37,807 nucleotides of DNA from Mansonella perstans (Eukaryota; Nematoda; Chromadorea; Rhabditida; Onchocercidae): positions 1-37,807 of the forward strand of contig JBAMDO010000340.1 in assembly GCA_037074765.1 (NCBI GenBank), in the 5' to 3' direction. Positions 9,790 through 37,807 of the stretch are shown here, one piece after another. Below the pieces are notes generated by a model. It worked only from the letters and a program-made list of their open reading frames with translations. It was not told the origin of the DNA and did not search any database. Positions within the stretch are counted from its first letter, which is position 1; each line of letters opens with the position of its first letter. A program made the position numbers and the translations under genes.

Positions 9790-12305
9790 GATGCACCAAA
9801 AATTACTCCTATCGTATCTTTTTTTTTTGGACTATCTGCCAATTTAGAGTTCGGTTAATAGAAAAGTTAAAATGAATTTCTCCTAACGCAATAATCCTGA
9901 AAGAAATAGATGTACCAACAACAGTGTGCATTCACATGGATTTCATTTTGGTCGATTTTCAATTTGTGAAAGAATAATTCCCGCAAAATCTAAAATGTAA
10001 AAGAATGGGATGCAAAAATAGACATAAAATCATTTGTTTTAACAAAAAGTCATCAATAAGTTTTTACATCATCTGCCATTTTTCAGAATGTGAGTGAATG
10101 TACATTGTTGAATAAATCGAATATTTTTTACCAATCATTCTGTTGATATTACGATTTCTTGAAGTTGAATAACTTTTAGTTTGTTGCAAGGGTATATTAA
10201 AAGTTGGAATTATCTTAATTTTTTTCGTGAAGTTATTTAAGGAAAAACAAAAATCCTCGCCAATCAAATTAAACTTATTTCTTAGCTGCAACTTTAAACT
10301 TGATGAACTGAACCAGGCAAATTTTGTCTTTAATAATTTCATAACTTGAAAGTTAAAGTATAACAGCTTAAAAAATGGTTTCGTTGAAGCCACATTGGAA
10401 AAGAAATATAATTTTCATGTTAACATGGTGTTTTTGAGCACTGCAACGTTAACCATTTAATCAGTCCTGAACTAAAAGTTACTTCAACTTACAGGTCAAT
10501 AAAATTTTAAACCAATGTGCGTTAAAAGTTGAAGTTTTATTTTCAGATTAAACAAATTTGTCATTTTTTAAATCTTACTATCTCTGCAACAAACAGAAAA
10601 AAAAATTCCAATTGGTCATCGGTCAAGAAAAATTGGCTAATATTGCAGCATTATAAATCAATTATATTATAAAATTAACAAAAAAAGACAAAAAATTTAT
10701 AAAAATAGTTTTTATAAACTGATAGTTTGCAAATTAAAATATAAATTTGGCAAAAGTATTTGTGATTTTTTTTAGAGGGAACTGTTGGAAAAAAATTACA
10801 AAATTTGACAATGATGACAGGAGAACATTATAAAAAGATAAATCAAAAACGGTTTAATCTTTAAAACTGCTAACTTAAAATGGATTGAGTAGGCAAGAGA
10901 TGAGAAGTATAAAATAAATTAAACATGGTTTTTTTTTTGCGAAATTATAATCATTTATTTTTGCAGCAAAGTCGAGTGATTATAAAGTCAAATTTCGAAT
11001 TTATCAGTTAAAACTTTAATTTTTATTATATTGTCGCTGATAGTTTAGAAATGGCAAATATCGACTGATCACGAAAATGATTGACTCAAATAGCGAAATA
11101 TTTTGATCGATTTTCAAATAAGTAAATTAAATTCAGACAAAAAAATAATAGGACTGAACATCCGTTTGATAACACAAATATCAATCAATCAAATTAACAA
11201 ATGACTAAATTAGCCTTCAAAAAAAAGAAATCGGCATCGAGATTGACCGAAATCACATAAATATTTGAGGAAATTCAGCCAACAAATATCAGGAATAACA
11301 ACAGCTTCACCAGTGATTGAAGCAGAGTAAAAAACATTCGGTTAATAAGTATCAAAACTAACCGAAACTTTAAAAATGACTGAAATATATAAAAAAAAAG
11401 TTTGTCAAAAGAATTGATATCTGAATTACTCATTCAATAAACGGTTGAAATGGAAAATATCAATTGATTTGCTTTTTTTTTTGCTTTTATTTGCAATTAT
11501 ATGTTTAATTTTCGGAAAAGTAATTGGTTCTATATAAGTAATTTTACAATTGTAAAAAAAATGAAATAGAAAGAAAAATATAAGGAAAAGCAAAGTAGGC
11601 ATAATTTTTAATCAATCATTTTAGATCAATCATTCATTATATCAATCGATTTTAGATTGATCAATCTTTTAGAAAAGAAATAAAATTTTTATGCTCAATG
11701 AGAAGACGAAAATTTTGTATTTACAAGTCATAAAAATGGCACTGACAAAATTTTCTTCTCCGAAAATCGGAAAAGATTCTATAATTTTCCATCATTTACC
11801 ATTTATTTCTTTACGACTAATATTGTTTTGCAAATTTTGCTTGAAAAGCCTATTTTAGCAAAAATTCATATAGGTATCTTTTTAAGAAAGCCTGCTTTTC
11901 CGCAGAATTCTTACCCAAGACGTTTTTTAAAAGTTTATTTTAATTTTTACACAGGTATTTTTTAAAAAGGCCCATTTTATTATAATTTTTCTTGAAAAGA
12001 TCTGTTTTAGCTTAAATTTTTAGGTATGGGCACAAGAAAAGCATTGCTTTGCTGCTTCAATCATTTGTTAATATTTATTATCAATATTTATTTTCTTTAT
12101 TTTTAGCCGAAAAATTTTTGAATTATTTCAAAAAAAATAATTACAATTTTTATTAATTCTACTTTTCTTCTCAAAGTAAAATTCTAAAGAAAAATTTGCA
12201 CGGAAAAAAGTCTAAAAAAACAACATTAGTAATGATATTGTTTGCTTTGAAGTTTTAAGAAATTTTTATAGAATTGATATCATTTTTTGTTTTTATTAAT
12301 TTCAG
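9790..12305. other. AT-rich upstream region of the small membrane-protein gene, nothing recognised
   Basis: No coding frame is defended. The minus-strand frame 10064-10393 has a composition compatible with chance. An upstream exon of the gene that starts at 12306, for example a signal-peptide exon, could lie here, but none was identified with confidence. Confidence 0.4.
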
Positions 12306-15300
12306 CATGATGTGTGCACCAAATTATCTGCCATATTCAGGTGGTGGAATTGTCTGTGGATTAACAATGTAAGCTATTTCAAAATACATAAGTGATAGTG
12401 TTTATGGTAATGTTTTTTATGTTGGAGCTGGACTTCATGGTATACATGTTTTTATTGGCGTTTTATTTCTTGTTTTTAATTCTTTCGTATCAAAATACTT
12501 AACTTTAATTGATACCATACTCAATATTATGATATATCAATTGATTATTGGCGATTTTTTGAGTGTGAGGGTTAATACTTATTGTATATTTGAGGTTCTT
12601 AAAAATTATTTATGAGGTGAATGTTTTTTAATGTTTTTTTTGTGCTTTTTATCACTATCGTTATATCACTATCTCACTATCAGAACAAATAATATTATTA
12701 TTATTGTTTATTCTAGTGATGACGACAATATCAAGAATAGTAATATTGTTATATAGTGATTAGTATTAATATTATTATTACTACTATTACTGCCAATATT
12801 AATATTGTTATCATTATCATTGTTATTATTATTATAACTGTAATTTTAATTACTATTTTTGTCTCCAATATTTAATAATGATTACAATAATATAACTACT
12901 ATTACTATTTGCCATCATTTTGTCATCATTAATTGCTTTTTCACTAAAAAAAGTGACAAGCAATTCCTAGCTGCGCTTATTGTTAACTTAAACAAGTAAA
13001 ACTGTTATGCATCTTAAGAAATCTAGTGATGATTTCCAGTGTATCCTCCTTTATCCGGAATTTTTGTTTTGTGACTATTTATAGTTATTTCATGAAGACG
13101 GTTGCCATGAACATCTTCCATTTTTTTGCGGAAATTCACTTCAAGATTACTGTGATATCAAGTAATTTTGTCAATCATTCATGTTAAAATTTATGCTCAA
13201 ACATTGATATCTTACTAGATAAACAATGATATATAGTATTTTTTCCTTTTCTCCAGAAATTTCAATTTAGAATGACAATTTTTCAAATGAATTCCCACTG
13301 CAGAAATTTACAGAGTTTTAAATTTAATTTAATTTTCATTTTTTTGGTTACAGATGCCCGGATGAATCAGTTTTTCATTATTATTATTGCTGCTACGGGT
13401 TTTTAGGTGCATGCTGCTTTTATCTACGAACATGGGTGATGTAAGTTTTTTCGGATATTTTTAAAATATTTTAATTCAGAACTTCGAAAACAATTTAAAT
13501 GTAACCTCAGTTTTCTTATCGTTTCCTTTTTGGTTAAATTGAAATTATCTAAAGCACACGCCTGTCTCAAAAGGTGCTTCCAGATTAACAATTACATATT
13601 AGAACTCTACATAACATCGTGGCATATCCAGAACGGCGATTCAATATTGATAGCCATTTTCTCGAACGAAGTTCGTCTTCACGGAAAAGACATTATTAAA
13701 AGCCTGGTGCCGGTTATACACTGTATTCGTCAGACAAGCCCAAAACTGAACGAGAACTTTTAGGAGTTAGCTTCATGATCAAAAACTCCATCGCATCTAA
13801 ACTTAGTAATTTGCCAACAGGACATTCCGACCGCATTATTTCCTTATGACTTCCACATTCAGTGTATATGCCCCTACCAAGCAGACCCAGATAAAGACAG
13901 GTTTTACACTGATTACTCAGAACTTCCAACAGACAATAAAATCGTAATCGTCGGCCACTTTAACACTCGAATAAGTCGTAATTTTGTAGCCTGGAAAGTT
14001 ATTGGGCAAACATGGCATTGGGAACTACAACGATAATGGCCGTCTTCTGCTAGAATCTTGTGCAGAAGAACAGATCATATTTTTCAGCAGAAAGATAGCT
14101 TGAAGACAACCTGATGCATCCTCGTTCCAAGCATTGATATCTCATGGACTACATTCCCATGCATCAAAAACACATTCATGATGTTGATCATGCATGCCTT
14201 AGTGCTGAATGTCAAACTGGCCATGCCTTGTAGTTGCAAACTTAATTTTCACATCAAGTTCAAACCCAATTAAGACGGCATTTCAAGCACAAGAAACGAA
14301 GTTAACAATCTTCATACAACTACAGGTGAAAGATCATTCCGAAGCAAATCTTCAAAACAAACTTGAAAATCATACCGATGAAGCGTTCCCTCAAAACACT
14401 CTGGAAACATATTAAAAACAGTATCCTGCAGTCATGTGAAGAATCTCTTGGATTTTCTACAAGAAAAACAGACGCTGATTTGATGAAAGCAAAAAGGGAT
14501 TCAAGAACTTCTACTAGCACAGAAGAGAACTGCTCATCATGCACACCTAGCCCAGCTATCCTGTCATGTTAGAAAGGCAGATTTTCGTCTAGTATGCAGC
14601 AACTTCAACGGAACATCCAAAATAAATGGTGCTAAATCTGATTTGGGTAACTGCAGAAGATTCTATGAAGTTCTGAAAATAGTGTTTAGATCTGCACACC
14701 AAACTCAAAGTCCTCTATTTAATGCAGATGATCATTTCCTTTTCACAGATAAAACTTCCATCCTAAATCGTTGATCGCACTTCCAAACTCTCTTCAGCAC
14801 TAATCGTATAATTAAAAACTCAGCAATTCAACAAATCGTTCAGCAAACGATAAAAACAGACTGCATGTAGTTCCTATGCTACAGAGACTCTTAAGGCTAT
14901 AAAGCAGATAAAAATTGGCCAAGATAGCTGGATTTGATGGAATTCCACCTGAAATCTAGAAACACAGAGGCCACATATCCATGCCAAATTTCAGGACCTT
15001 ATTACAAATTGTTAAGAAAAATGTAAATTATCAGCAGATTTTCGCGATGCAATCATCATCCCGCCTTCCGAGAAAAAGGGTGACAAATCCAAATGCTGAA
15101 ATTATATAGATATAACTCTGCTTTCTAGAAAAATCCTCGATATTATTACTGAAGACCTTTTACTTGAAAGTCAATGTGGCTTCAAAGCTAATAGAAGTAC
15201 ATTCGACATAGTATTTGTTCTCGGACAATTACAAGAAAACTGTAGAGAACAAATAGAAGATTCTACGTAACCTTCGTTGGCCTCCCCAAAGCTTTTGACA

Positions 15301-16278
15301 CTATGAATAGAAATGGCAGATCTTAGAATGATTGGAGTGTCCCTCTAAATTCCTCAAAGTGATTATTCTACTATATGAGAATCAAAGCGGTCAAGTCGAT
15401 ATGCCGATGCAATTTTAAACCTTTCTCAACAATCAATGGTGTTGAGAAATGTTTAAAAAAGGTTGTATTTTTGCACCAAATCCATTCATCATTTTCTTCA
15501 GTATGATGATACAAAGAGCCACGGCAGATTTTGACAAGAAAATGGTATTTACATTCATTACCGCACTGATGGGAACTTATTCAGCCTAAAACGGCTAAAG
15601 GCGTATACCAAGACTTCAAATCACCTTTTCCGCGAGTTGCTGTATGCTGATAACGCCGTCCTTGTCGCTTACACCGAAGCGGAGTACCACAGATGGTCTA
15701 CTCTAGCATCCAATCGGGAGTATGACAACACACAGGTTATAATGCTGCTGTTTCCTCTGAAATTACCCGTAGAATCACTACCGAGGAGATATTGCAGAAA
15801 AACCCGTGCACTGTCTGCATCACCTAAGCTGACTTTCCGCTGCATCATATGCAATCATACTTGCCTATTCCATATGTTTTTGTTAGTCACAAGCGAGTCT
15901 GTACCAAACATGGATGAAATCCTGTAAATCTTTGTTAGCGAAACTAAACCATGATTGGTTTATTGATTTATTAATTAGAAAATGTTAATTAAGTCATAAT
16001 TTACTTATAAGTTTATTATTTAAATAATGCAACTGATTCTAATTACTTGATAAATGTATGATAATTGGTAATTTTCCAGAATTTTACTAATGGTAATCAG
16101 TCTTTCATTAACTCTTTGTGCTATTGCGGCGGCCATTGCGGCATTTTCACGTCAACGGCGCTTCCAAATGATAGATGCTGCTGCTTCTGCAAATAACGGC
16201 GAATATGATGTTCGATATCATCCACCACGTGATCATACTGTCTATTATACTGATCATACGAGGGATCGAAGTCTTTAA
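12306..16278 (+). CDS. Small Cys-rich single-pass membrane protein, three exons
   Basis: Exons are 12306-12368, 13354-13440 and 16080-16278. Acceptors are TTTCAG, TTACAG and TTCCAG; donors are GTAAGC and GTAAGT. Phases agree throughout, giving 115 residues from the first Met. Residues 1-48 are rich in Cys and Tyr (C3, C17, C22, paired C33-C34 and C41-C42, motif HYYYCC). Residues 48-72 form one hydrophobic segment, WVIILLMVISLSLTLCAI onward, followed by SRQRR and a polar tail with HPPRDH. Basic residues after the membrane segment predict the Cys-rich part outside and the tail inside, without needing a cleaved signal peptide. The layout resembles small Cys/Tyr-rich adaptor-like proteins such as the Shisa or CYYR type, but I cannot assign a family. 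The ATG lies one base after the acceptor, so exon 12306 may receive a spliced leader or an unseen upstream exon. Confidence 0.75.
12373..12615 (+). pseudogene. cox3: Nuclear copy of mitochondrial cox3 (NUMT) in intron 1
   Basis: Read with the invertebrate mitochondrial code (ATA=Met, TGA=Trp), the plus strand gives SDSVYGNVFYVGAGLHG then HVFIGVLFLVFN. This is the conserved part of cytochrome c oxidase subunit III around transmembrane helices V-VI. After a one-base shift near 12520 it continues as QYYDMSIDYWRFFECEG and LLYMWGS, the usual YWHFVD region and C-terminal end. Changes at conserved positions and the frameshift show it is not functional. It is in the same orientation as the host gene and begins about 5 bp after the GT of the splice donor. 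Confidence 0.85.
12690..12910. repeat. Degenerate ATT/ATA trinucleotide-rich tract
   Basis: Imperfect runs of ATT, TTA and ACT triplets (for example ATTATTATTATTGTT and TATTATTATTACTACT) fill the middle of intron 1 after the mitochondrial insertion. No coding content is present. Confidence 0.6.
13545..15870 (+). mobile_element. Decayed APE-type non-LTR retrotransposon (LINE) in intron 2
   Basis: Plus-strand pieces in shifting frames follow the order of an endonuclease/reverse-transcriptase ORF. Endonuclease pieces are GAGYTLYSSDKPKTE, then MIKNSIASKLSNLPTGHSDR, then VGHFNTRISRN (usual GDFNAR), NDNGRLLLESCAEEQ and LMHPRSKH. The linker region has ESLGFSTRK and RRFYEVLKIVFRSAHQTQSP. RT pieces are IAGFDGIPPEI, SQCGFKANRST, FYVTFVGLPKAFDT, TINGVE, FNLRRLKAYTKTS and LLYADNAVLVAYTEAE. 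Catalytic positions are changed (FVD to FVG, YADD to YADN) and many stops occur, so it is dead. The 5' UTR and 3' end are missing. It belongs to the RTE/CR1-like group of APE LINEs; exact clade not determinable by eye. Confidence 0.85.
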
Positions 16279-16445
16279 AATTGAACTTTATAATTTTTGT
16301 TAACTATTACTACGACTACTACGATTATTACGATTATTAATTGTACGAAATAACATTTATACTTACTTTATTGATGTTTATTCAGTTGTGTTTTGCCACA
16401 CTGTACACGTTGAGTACATTGTTTTAAAAGTTTCATTTTTATGTC

Positions 16446-16451
16446 AATAAA
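16446..16451 (+). terminator. AATAAA polyadenylation signal of the small membrane-protein gene
   Basis: First canonical AATAAA on the plus strand after the stop at 16276-16278, 168 bp downstream. It would give a 3' UTR of ordinary nematode length. The UTR contains short ACG/ACT/ATT triplet runs (about 16308-16340). Confidence 0.55.
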
Positions 16452-18120
16452 TTGAAAATTTAAACAAAGCTCCAGCTATACTAGTGATAACTTCTATCAA
16501 ATTTGAATTTCAATGCCAAATACCGGAAAATAATACCGTCAGTTCAAGGTAAACTTACAGTTTAATACTATTTTCACATTAATTGATAACTTTTGGATGA
16601 AATTTGATTCCGAAATAAATGACTCAATTTATAAAAGAACTTATGGTTTTTATTATTTTTTAAAAAAAAATATAGTTCAAATTAAATTTTTCATTGGCCA
16701 CACTTTAAAAATGTGAAATTTTGAAAAATTACCTAGAGGAACGAACTTTTTTCTTCTAATGATTTCTAAAATTAAATTGTTAAATGTTTTTTCACCATTC
16801 GTAAGTTTTCGAGAACAAAGCGAGAAACTACTTCTTTTCTTTTTTTACAAAATTTCATAATTCAAACGAAACAGATTGATTCCGTATGGATGTTTTCCGG
16901 ATACGGGAAACTGTGGTTGGAAGAAAAAATAAGAACAGATCACTGCGATTGGTTGTTAGAATGTTATCCTTACAAGTTAACAAACATCAAAAGACACAAC
17001 AAATAAAATTTTATTAGCAACTAATCACATTTTAATAATTAACTAATGATACTCTCCCGCCAAAAAAGAGAAAAAGAAGGAACTGATCAATAAACCTGAA
17101 AGAAAAAAGGAATCGAACTTTACTTTGGAAGAGAGAATTTTTAAAAGTAAGAAAAATGCGAAGACAAAATTAGGAGAGTAGAGGGAGAAAATTGCCAAGT
17201 AATGTGAATGACACTCGAAGAGAAATTAAAAATTCAATTTAAAAGAGAAAAAAACTTTAATTTTTCATTTTGCATTTTGCATCAATCAAAAGTTGATAAT
17301 TTGCAAAAATTTCGTGAAACAATTTTGTGATGATATCATTTCAATTAAATTAACTAATTAATCAATTAAAATGAATAAACAAAGAAAAACAAAAGAAGAA
17401 AAAAATTTAAAAAAAAACAGAAAAAGGGGAAAGAATTCGAAAAAAAAAACCTAAAAAAGAGGGATAAGTGAAGAAGAAACACACACGCACGGGTATAACA
17501 AAAAAGTTGAATTTAATTTTAAATTTCAAATTCAAATTCGAGTTTGAATTATATTTTTGTGCTCTTTTTCAGTAAAAAGTAAAATAAAGAATCAACATTT
17601 ACTTTTCTGTAAAGTAAAAGAAAAAAAGAGAAATATGAAAGATGAGAAAAAGCAAAAAGATTTATTTCATTCTTCGATTCTCGATTATCGTATTTCTCTT
17701 TTCTTTGATTTCATTAATTCGTTTGTTTGTTAGTTATGTTCTTTTGACCAACCATATGCACAACGATTACGGTCTTTTTCTTCGTCTCTAAAAGAAAAAT
17801 TTTTCTAGTTTATTAAAACTTTGAAAAAAATTTATATAAAAATTAATTGAATAACTTCAGCGCGAATAATCAAATAATTAGACTGATGATATTTCGGAAA
17901 AAACTTTTCGTTTTTCCAATTTTTCGTTAATTAAACTAAAATTTTATATCACTTAAAATTTTTAAAGTGTCTTAAACTGCAAGTTTTTAAAGCGAACTGT
18001 GAATTTTAAAAAATTTTGAATAGATCGAACTTTATTATAATTGTTACTACCAATTATTATTGCGGGAATCTTGACGAAAAACTTCAATGTTTTATGAAAG
18101 AAATAAAGATCTATAAGCAG

Positions 18121-18160
18121 TCAATCAATCAATCGATCAATCAACCAATCAGTCAATCAA
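18121..18160. repeat. (TCAA)n microsatellite, about 10 imperfect units
   Basis: Tandem TCAA with scattered substitutions (TCGA, CCAA, GTCAA). Confidence 0.85.
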
Positions 18161-18550
18161 AGCTTACTTAAAAAGAATTTTTAAATACTGTAATTTCTAT
18201 ACATTTTAGTTTTTTGGTAGTAAAATTAAAAATTGCAATGTTAGTCAAAATAGCAATAACAAGCAATCACATTTTACAAAAACAATACCTTTTTTCATTT
18301 GAATTAGTGAACTATAAAATATAAGTTTAATGAAAAATCAGAGATGGAAAAGGTGGTTAAAATTGTTAAGCATAGTTTGGCCTCTTTTAAATTATTTAAC
18401 AAAAGAAATAAAAATACAAAGTTTATTGAGATAAATTAAATTTTGAGAAAAAATAATAAATTTTCAAATGAAAATGACCTTTTTTTAAAAAAATTGTTGC
18501 TCCACAAAAATAATTAATGCTAATAGTAAAAGTGTGAAATGAATGATTCA

Positions 18551-18753
18551 TATGTATGTATGTACGTCTGTCTGTACACGTGCATATATGTGCATCTGTT
18601 TACACGACTGTATGCATATGTTTACGTGTATTTATACGTATCTAGTATGTGTGTGTATGTGGGAGTCCGTGTACATATATGTGTGCATGTGTATGCAGCT
18701 ATATGTATGTGTGTATGTTTTTATGTGCATGCATGTGTGTGTTTGTATGTGTG
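18551..18753. repeat. About 200 bp of alternating TG/TA (imperfect tgta/tgtg) tract
   Basis: Nearly the whole segment alternates pyrimidine and purine on the plus strand (TATGTATGTA, TGTGTGTATG, GTGCATGCATGTGTGTG), with interruptions such as CTGTCTG and GGGAGTCCG. The Cys/Tyr/Val/Met-rich open frames here (18539-18778 and 18543-18764) are simple translations of the repeat. Sequences of this type can adopt left-handed DNA, but no function is implied. Confidence 0.85.
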
Positions 18754-20451
18754 GTGCGAGATAACAAAGAAACGTTAAATTGTAAAAAGTTAACATTTAA
18801 AAGTTTTCAGTTATTCAAATTCTTCGATAATCATTAAATGATTATTTAGATTAATCAATAATTGGTAAAAAACATTATTGTTAATATCACACAAATATTT
18901 GTAATTTGTTAGGTTTATAATAATATTTCCTGATCATATTATTGTTATTGTTTGTTTAATTAGTTAAGCAAAATATTTGGCCAACAAATAAAACAATAAG
19001 TGATAAAACGCTATCAGATGAATGTATTTTTATTCAAATATACGCTATTGTCACTGATTCATTAAAAGTACTAGCATTAATGATTCATCCAATGTGTCTG
19101 TTAATTAATTCAAACAATGATTTTTTTAAGAAAATTTGCCACAATTTTAAGAACACAATTTTCTCTATTGAAAAAAAATGACTGAATGCAATAGAATAGG
19201 AATAGTTCTCAATGTAGAAAAAAAAAACTTTTCAATATAAGCTGTATCAACACAAATACTTAAACTAATTAATGTTCAATTAAATTAAAAATTTGGAAAA
19301 AATGGAAACGAAAAACTTCCTTCAAATTATGGAAAAACGAACAGAGGAGTGGAATTTAAGTTAAATCAAAGAATGATTAAGCTAAATCGGAAAATTCCTT
19401 GTGAAAGCAACAACAATAAGAAAGCAATGAATCTTTACTAATTAAAAGTTTTTTTAAGAATTCAAATTAAATAATAGATTCTTTGTATAACGAGCTATGC
19501 ATGATAACGATAATGATAAAAGGATACATAAATTAAGTATTACTTTTACAATAATTAAGGTAAATTGAAACTTTTACAGAAAATTTTCTATAAACTTTGT
19601 GCTTTTTTTTGTGATAGACTATGATGAATTAAAGAAAGAAGCCAAGAAAAAAATTGCCCCAAATATTCACTTCTGATTACTTTTACTTTTTACCGTTATT
19701 TCAATTAAATATTTTTAAAAAAATAAGAAGAACAATTATATTTATATTTCTTGTTTTTATGAATTTTAAAAAGATAAAAGAGCAAAAAAACGACCTGAGG
19801 AAATGCATTTTTCATATCTATATTTCCATATTTATAAAATTTTCATACTTCACATTGAATCGTTTCATTCATTACTTAAAACCAGTATTTAAATATTTGA
19901 ATGGCAAAATTAAATATTTAAAATTAAAATTGGGAGAATACCTGAGATATAGTTTTTCTTATGTTTACCTATAAAAGATTTTAGATTATTCGTTGAGCAA
20001 TTGCAATGAAATAGTGTAAGAGCAAAAATTAATAATAATTAACGAAAATATTGTTGATAATCATAACAATTATCAATAAATAATCATTCTTCATGATTTG
20101 GAAGTAAAAATTATCTTTATTAGTTTATGAATATAATATTATTGATGAAAATAAACAAGTAAATCACATAATCACATAGCACAAATGACAATTGCGCATG
20201 GTGCAAATGATGCACAATGTGATATTTGAGAGATCCTGATGTGACAATGTGCGCATTTTAAGCAACAGAAAAGACAAAAAACCGTTAAATATAATAAAAA
20301 TTTTCTGCAATCATTTCTCTTGAATTTTTCTCACAAATTTCTATTAAATAAATTAAAAATGAAAAAAAGCAAATCTGCAAAAAAAATTTTCCATTTTTAA
20401 AATTTAAAAAACGAAATGAAAAAGAATATTTGATAATTAAATAAATTATAT

Positions 20452-20504
20452 TTTATTTTAATAAATTATTTATTATTTTTCAATTTCTTTTTAATAAAAA
20501 TTTA

Positions 20505-20506
<2 letters not shown>
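20452..20506 (-). terminator. Cluster of AATAAA polyadenylation signals for the rootletin-like gene
   Basis: On the minus strand AATAAA occurs at 20506-20501 (overlapping the stop codon), 20474-20469 and 20457-20452. The second lies about 31 bases after the TAA at 20507-20505 and is the best placed. The 3' UTR is therefore probably very short. Confidence 0.5.
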
Positions 20507-37639
<17,133 letters not shown>

Positions 37640-37807
37640 CTGAAACGTTTTTTCATCAAAATGAATTGTTTGTTCAATCAAATGCAAATTGTCCATTTAT
37701 CCATTTTAACGCACATACTTACTGCTGCATTCTTTTATTTCCAGATTATTTCGGGATGAAATATTAATAATCATTCATACACAGCCCTTTCCTTTAAGAA
37801 GACCGAA
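37640..37807. other. Intron or upstream sequence of the rootletin-like gene, right edge
   Basis: The first exon seen (37639-37547) enters in phase 2 after a TTTCAG acceptor, so coding sequence continues beyond the window. A minus-strand GTAAGT at about 37719 looks like a donor. The frame upstream of it that would fit has a stop 26 bases away, so I did not call an exon there. Confidence 0.4.

Larger units (their letters stand above)
16452..20451. other. Convergent intergenic spacer, very AT-rich, microsatellites only
   Basis: The spacer lies between the 3' ends of the plus-strand membrane-protein gene and the minus-strand rootletin-like gene. It contains A-rich purine tracts (about 17085-17460), a TCAA array and a TG/TA tract annotated separately. 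The longest frame (19654-19974, 106 residues, Phe/Ile/Lys-rich) has only the composition that AT-rich DNA gives by chance. No RNA gene was recognised. Confidence 0.5.

Noticed and set aside
10064..10393. 109-residue minus-strand frame
   Set aside because: Phe/Lys/Ser/Asn-rich composition typical of AT-rich chance frames; no motif, no splice context.
18539..18837. Three overlapping Cys/Tyr/Val/Met-rich open frames
   Set aside because: They are translations of the TG/TA repeat in each frame.
19654..19974. 106-residue Phe/Ile/Lys-rich frame
   Set aside because: Composition equals that of translated AT-rich DNA; no family resemblance.
37713..37766. Possible additional exon before a GTAAGT donor at about 37719 on the minus strand
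   Set aside because: The phase needed by the next exon has a stop 26 bases upstream with no acceptor in between; the open frame gives the wrong phase.

Overview
The window looks like nuclear DNA of a parasitic nematode, most likely a filarial worm (Onchocercidae). It is strongly AT-rich. Exons have nematode-type acceptors (TTTCAG, TTTTAG, TTATAG) and donors (GTAAGT, GTTTGT). A BEL/Pao retroelement is present, and so are two pieces of T/G-rich mitochondrial-type coding DNA. In the second piece nad2-like sequence is followed directly by nad4-like sequence; as far as I recall this order is found in filarial mtDNA and not in Caenorhabditis. The species assignment is inference, not proof.

Layout. 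Positions 1-12.3 kb contain no gene I can defend. This stretch holds decayed material: a repeat cluster with a TATA-like box (190-462), a few short GC-richer open frames (484-693, 2677-2805, 8556-8789, 9423-9632), a frameshifted BEL/Pao pol remnant on the minus strand (about 3.9-5.2 kb), an unrecognised coding relic (5651-5881) and a collagen-like exon relic (7139-7229). Positions 12306-16278 carry a three-exon plus-strand gene for a small Cys-rich single-pass membrane protein. Its first intron holds a cox3 mitochondrial insertion next to the splice donor, and its second intron holds a decayed endonuclease/reverse-transcriptase LINE. Positions 16.5-20.5 kb are an AT-rich convergent intergenic spacer with microsatellites.

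Positions 20505-37639 (minus strand, continuing beyond the right edge) carry the 3' part of a very large coiled-coil gene. I resolve 29 consecutive exons whose phases all agree. They encode about 1518 residues and the stop codon. The best assignment is the ciliary rootlet protein rootletin (CHE-10 in C. elegans), based on the heptad-rich rod and the arrangement of the C-terminal rod end.

The introns of the rootletin-like gene are the most unusual part. They contain several decayed tandem-repeat arrays with unrelated units, one of which runs up to and across a splice donor. They also contain an 85-bp tandem duplication that left a dead but frame-preserved copy of an exon end, a poly(A)-tailed micro-insertion with matching flanks, and a nad2/nad4-like mitochondrial insertion. 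I found no CRISPR array, operon-like defence cassette or tRNA/rRNA gene. The two real genes converge and have no evident functional link.
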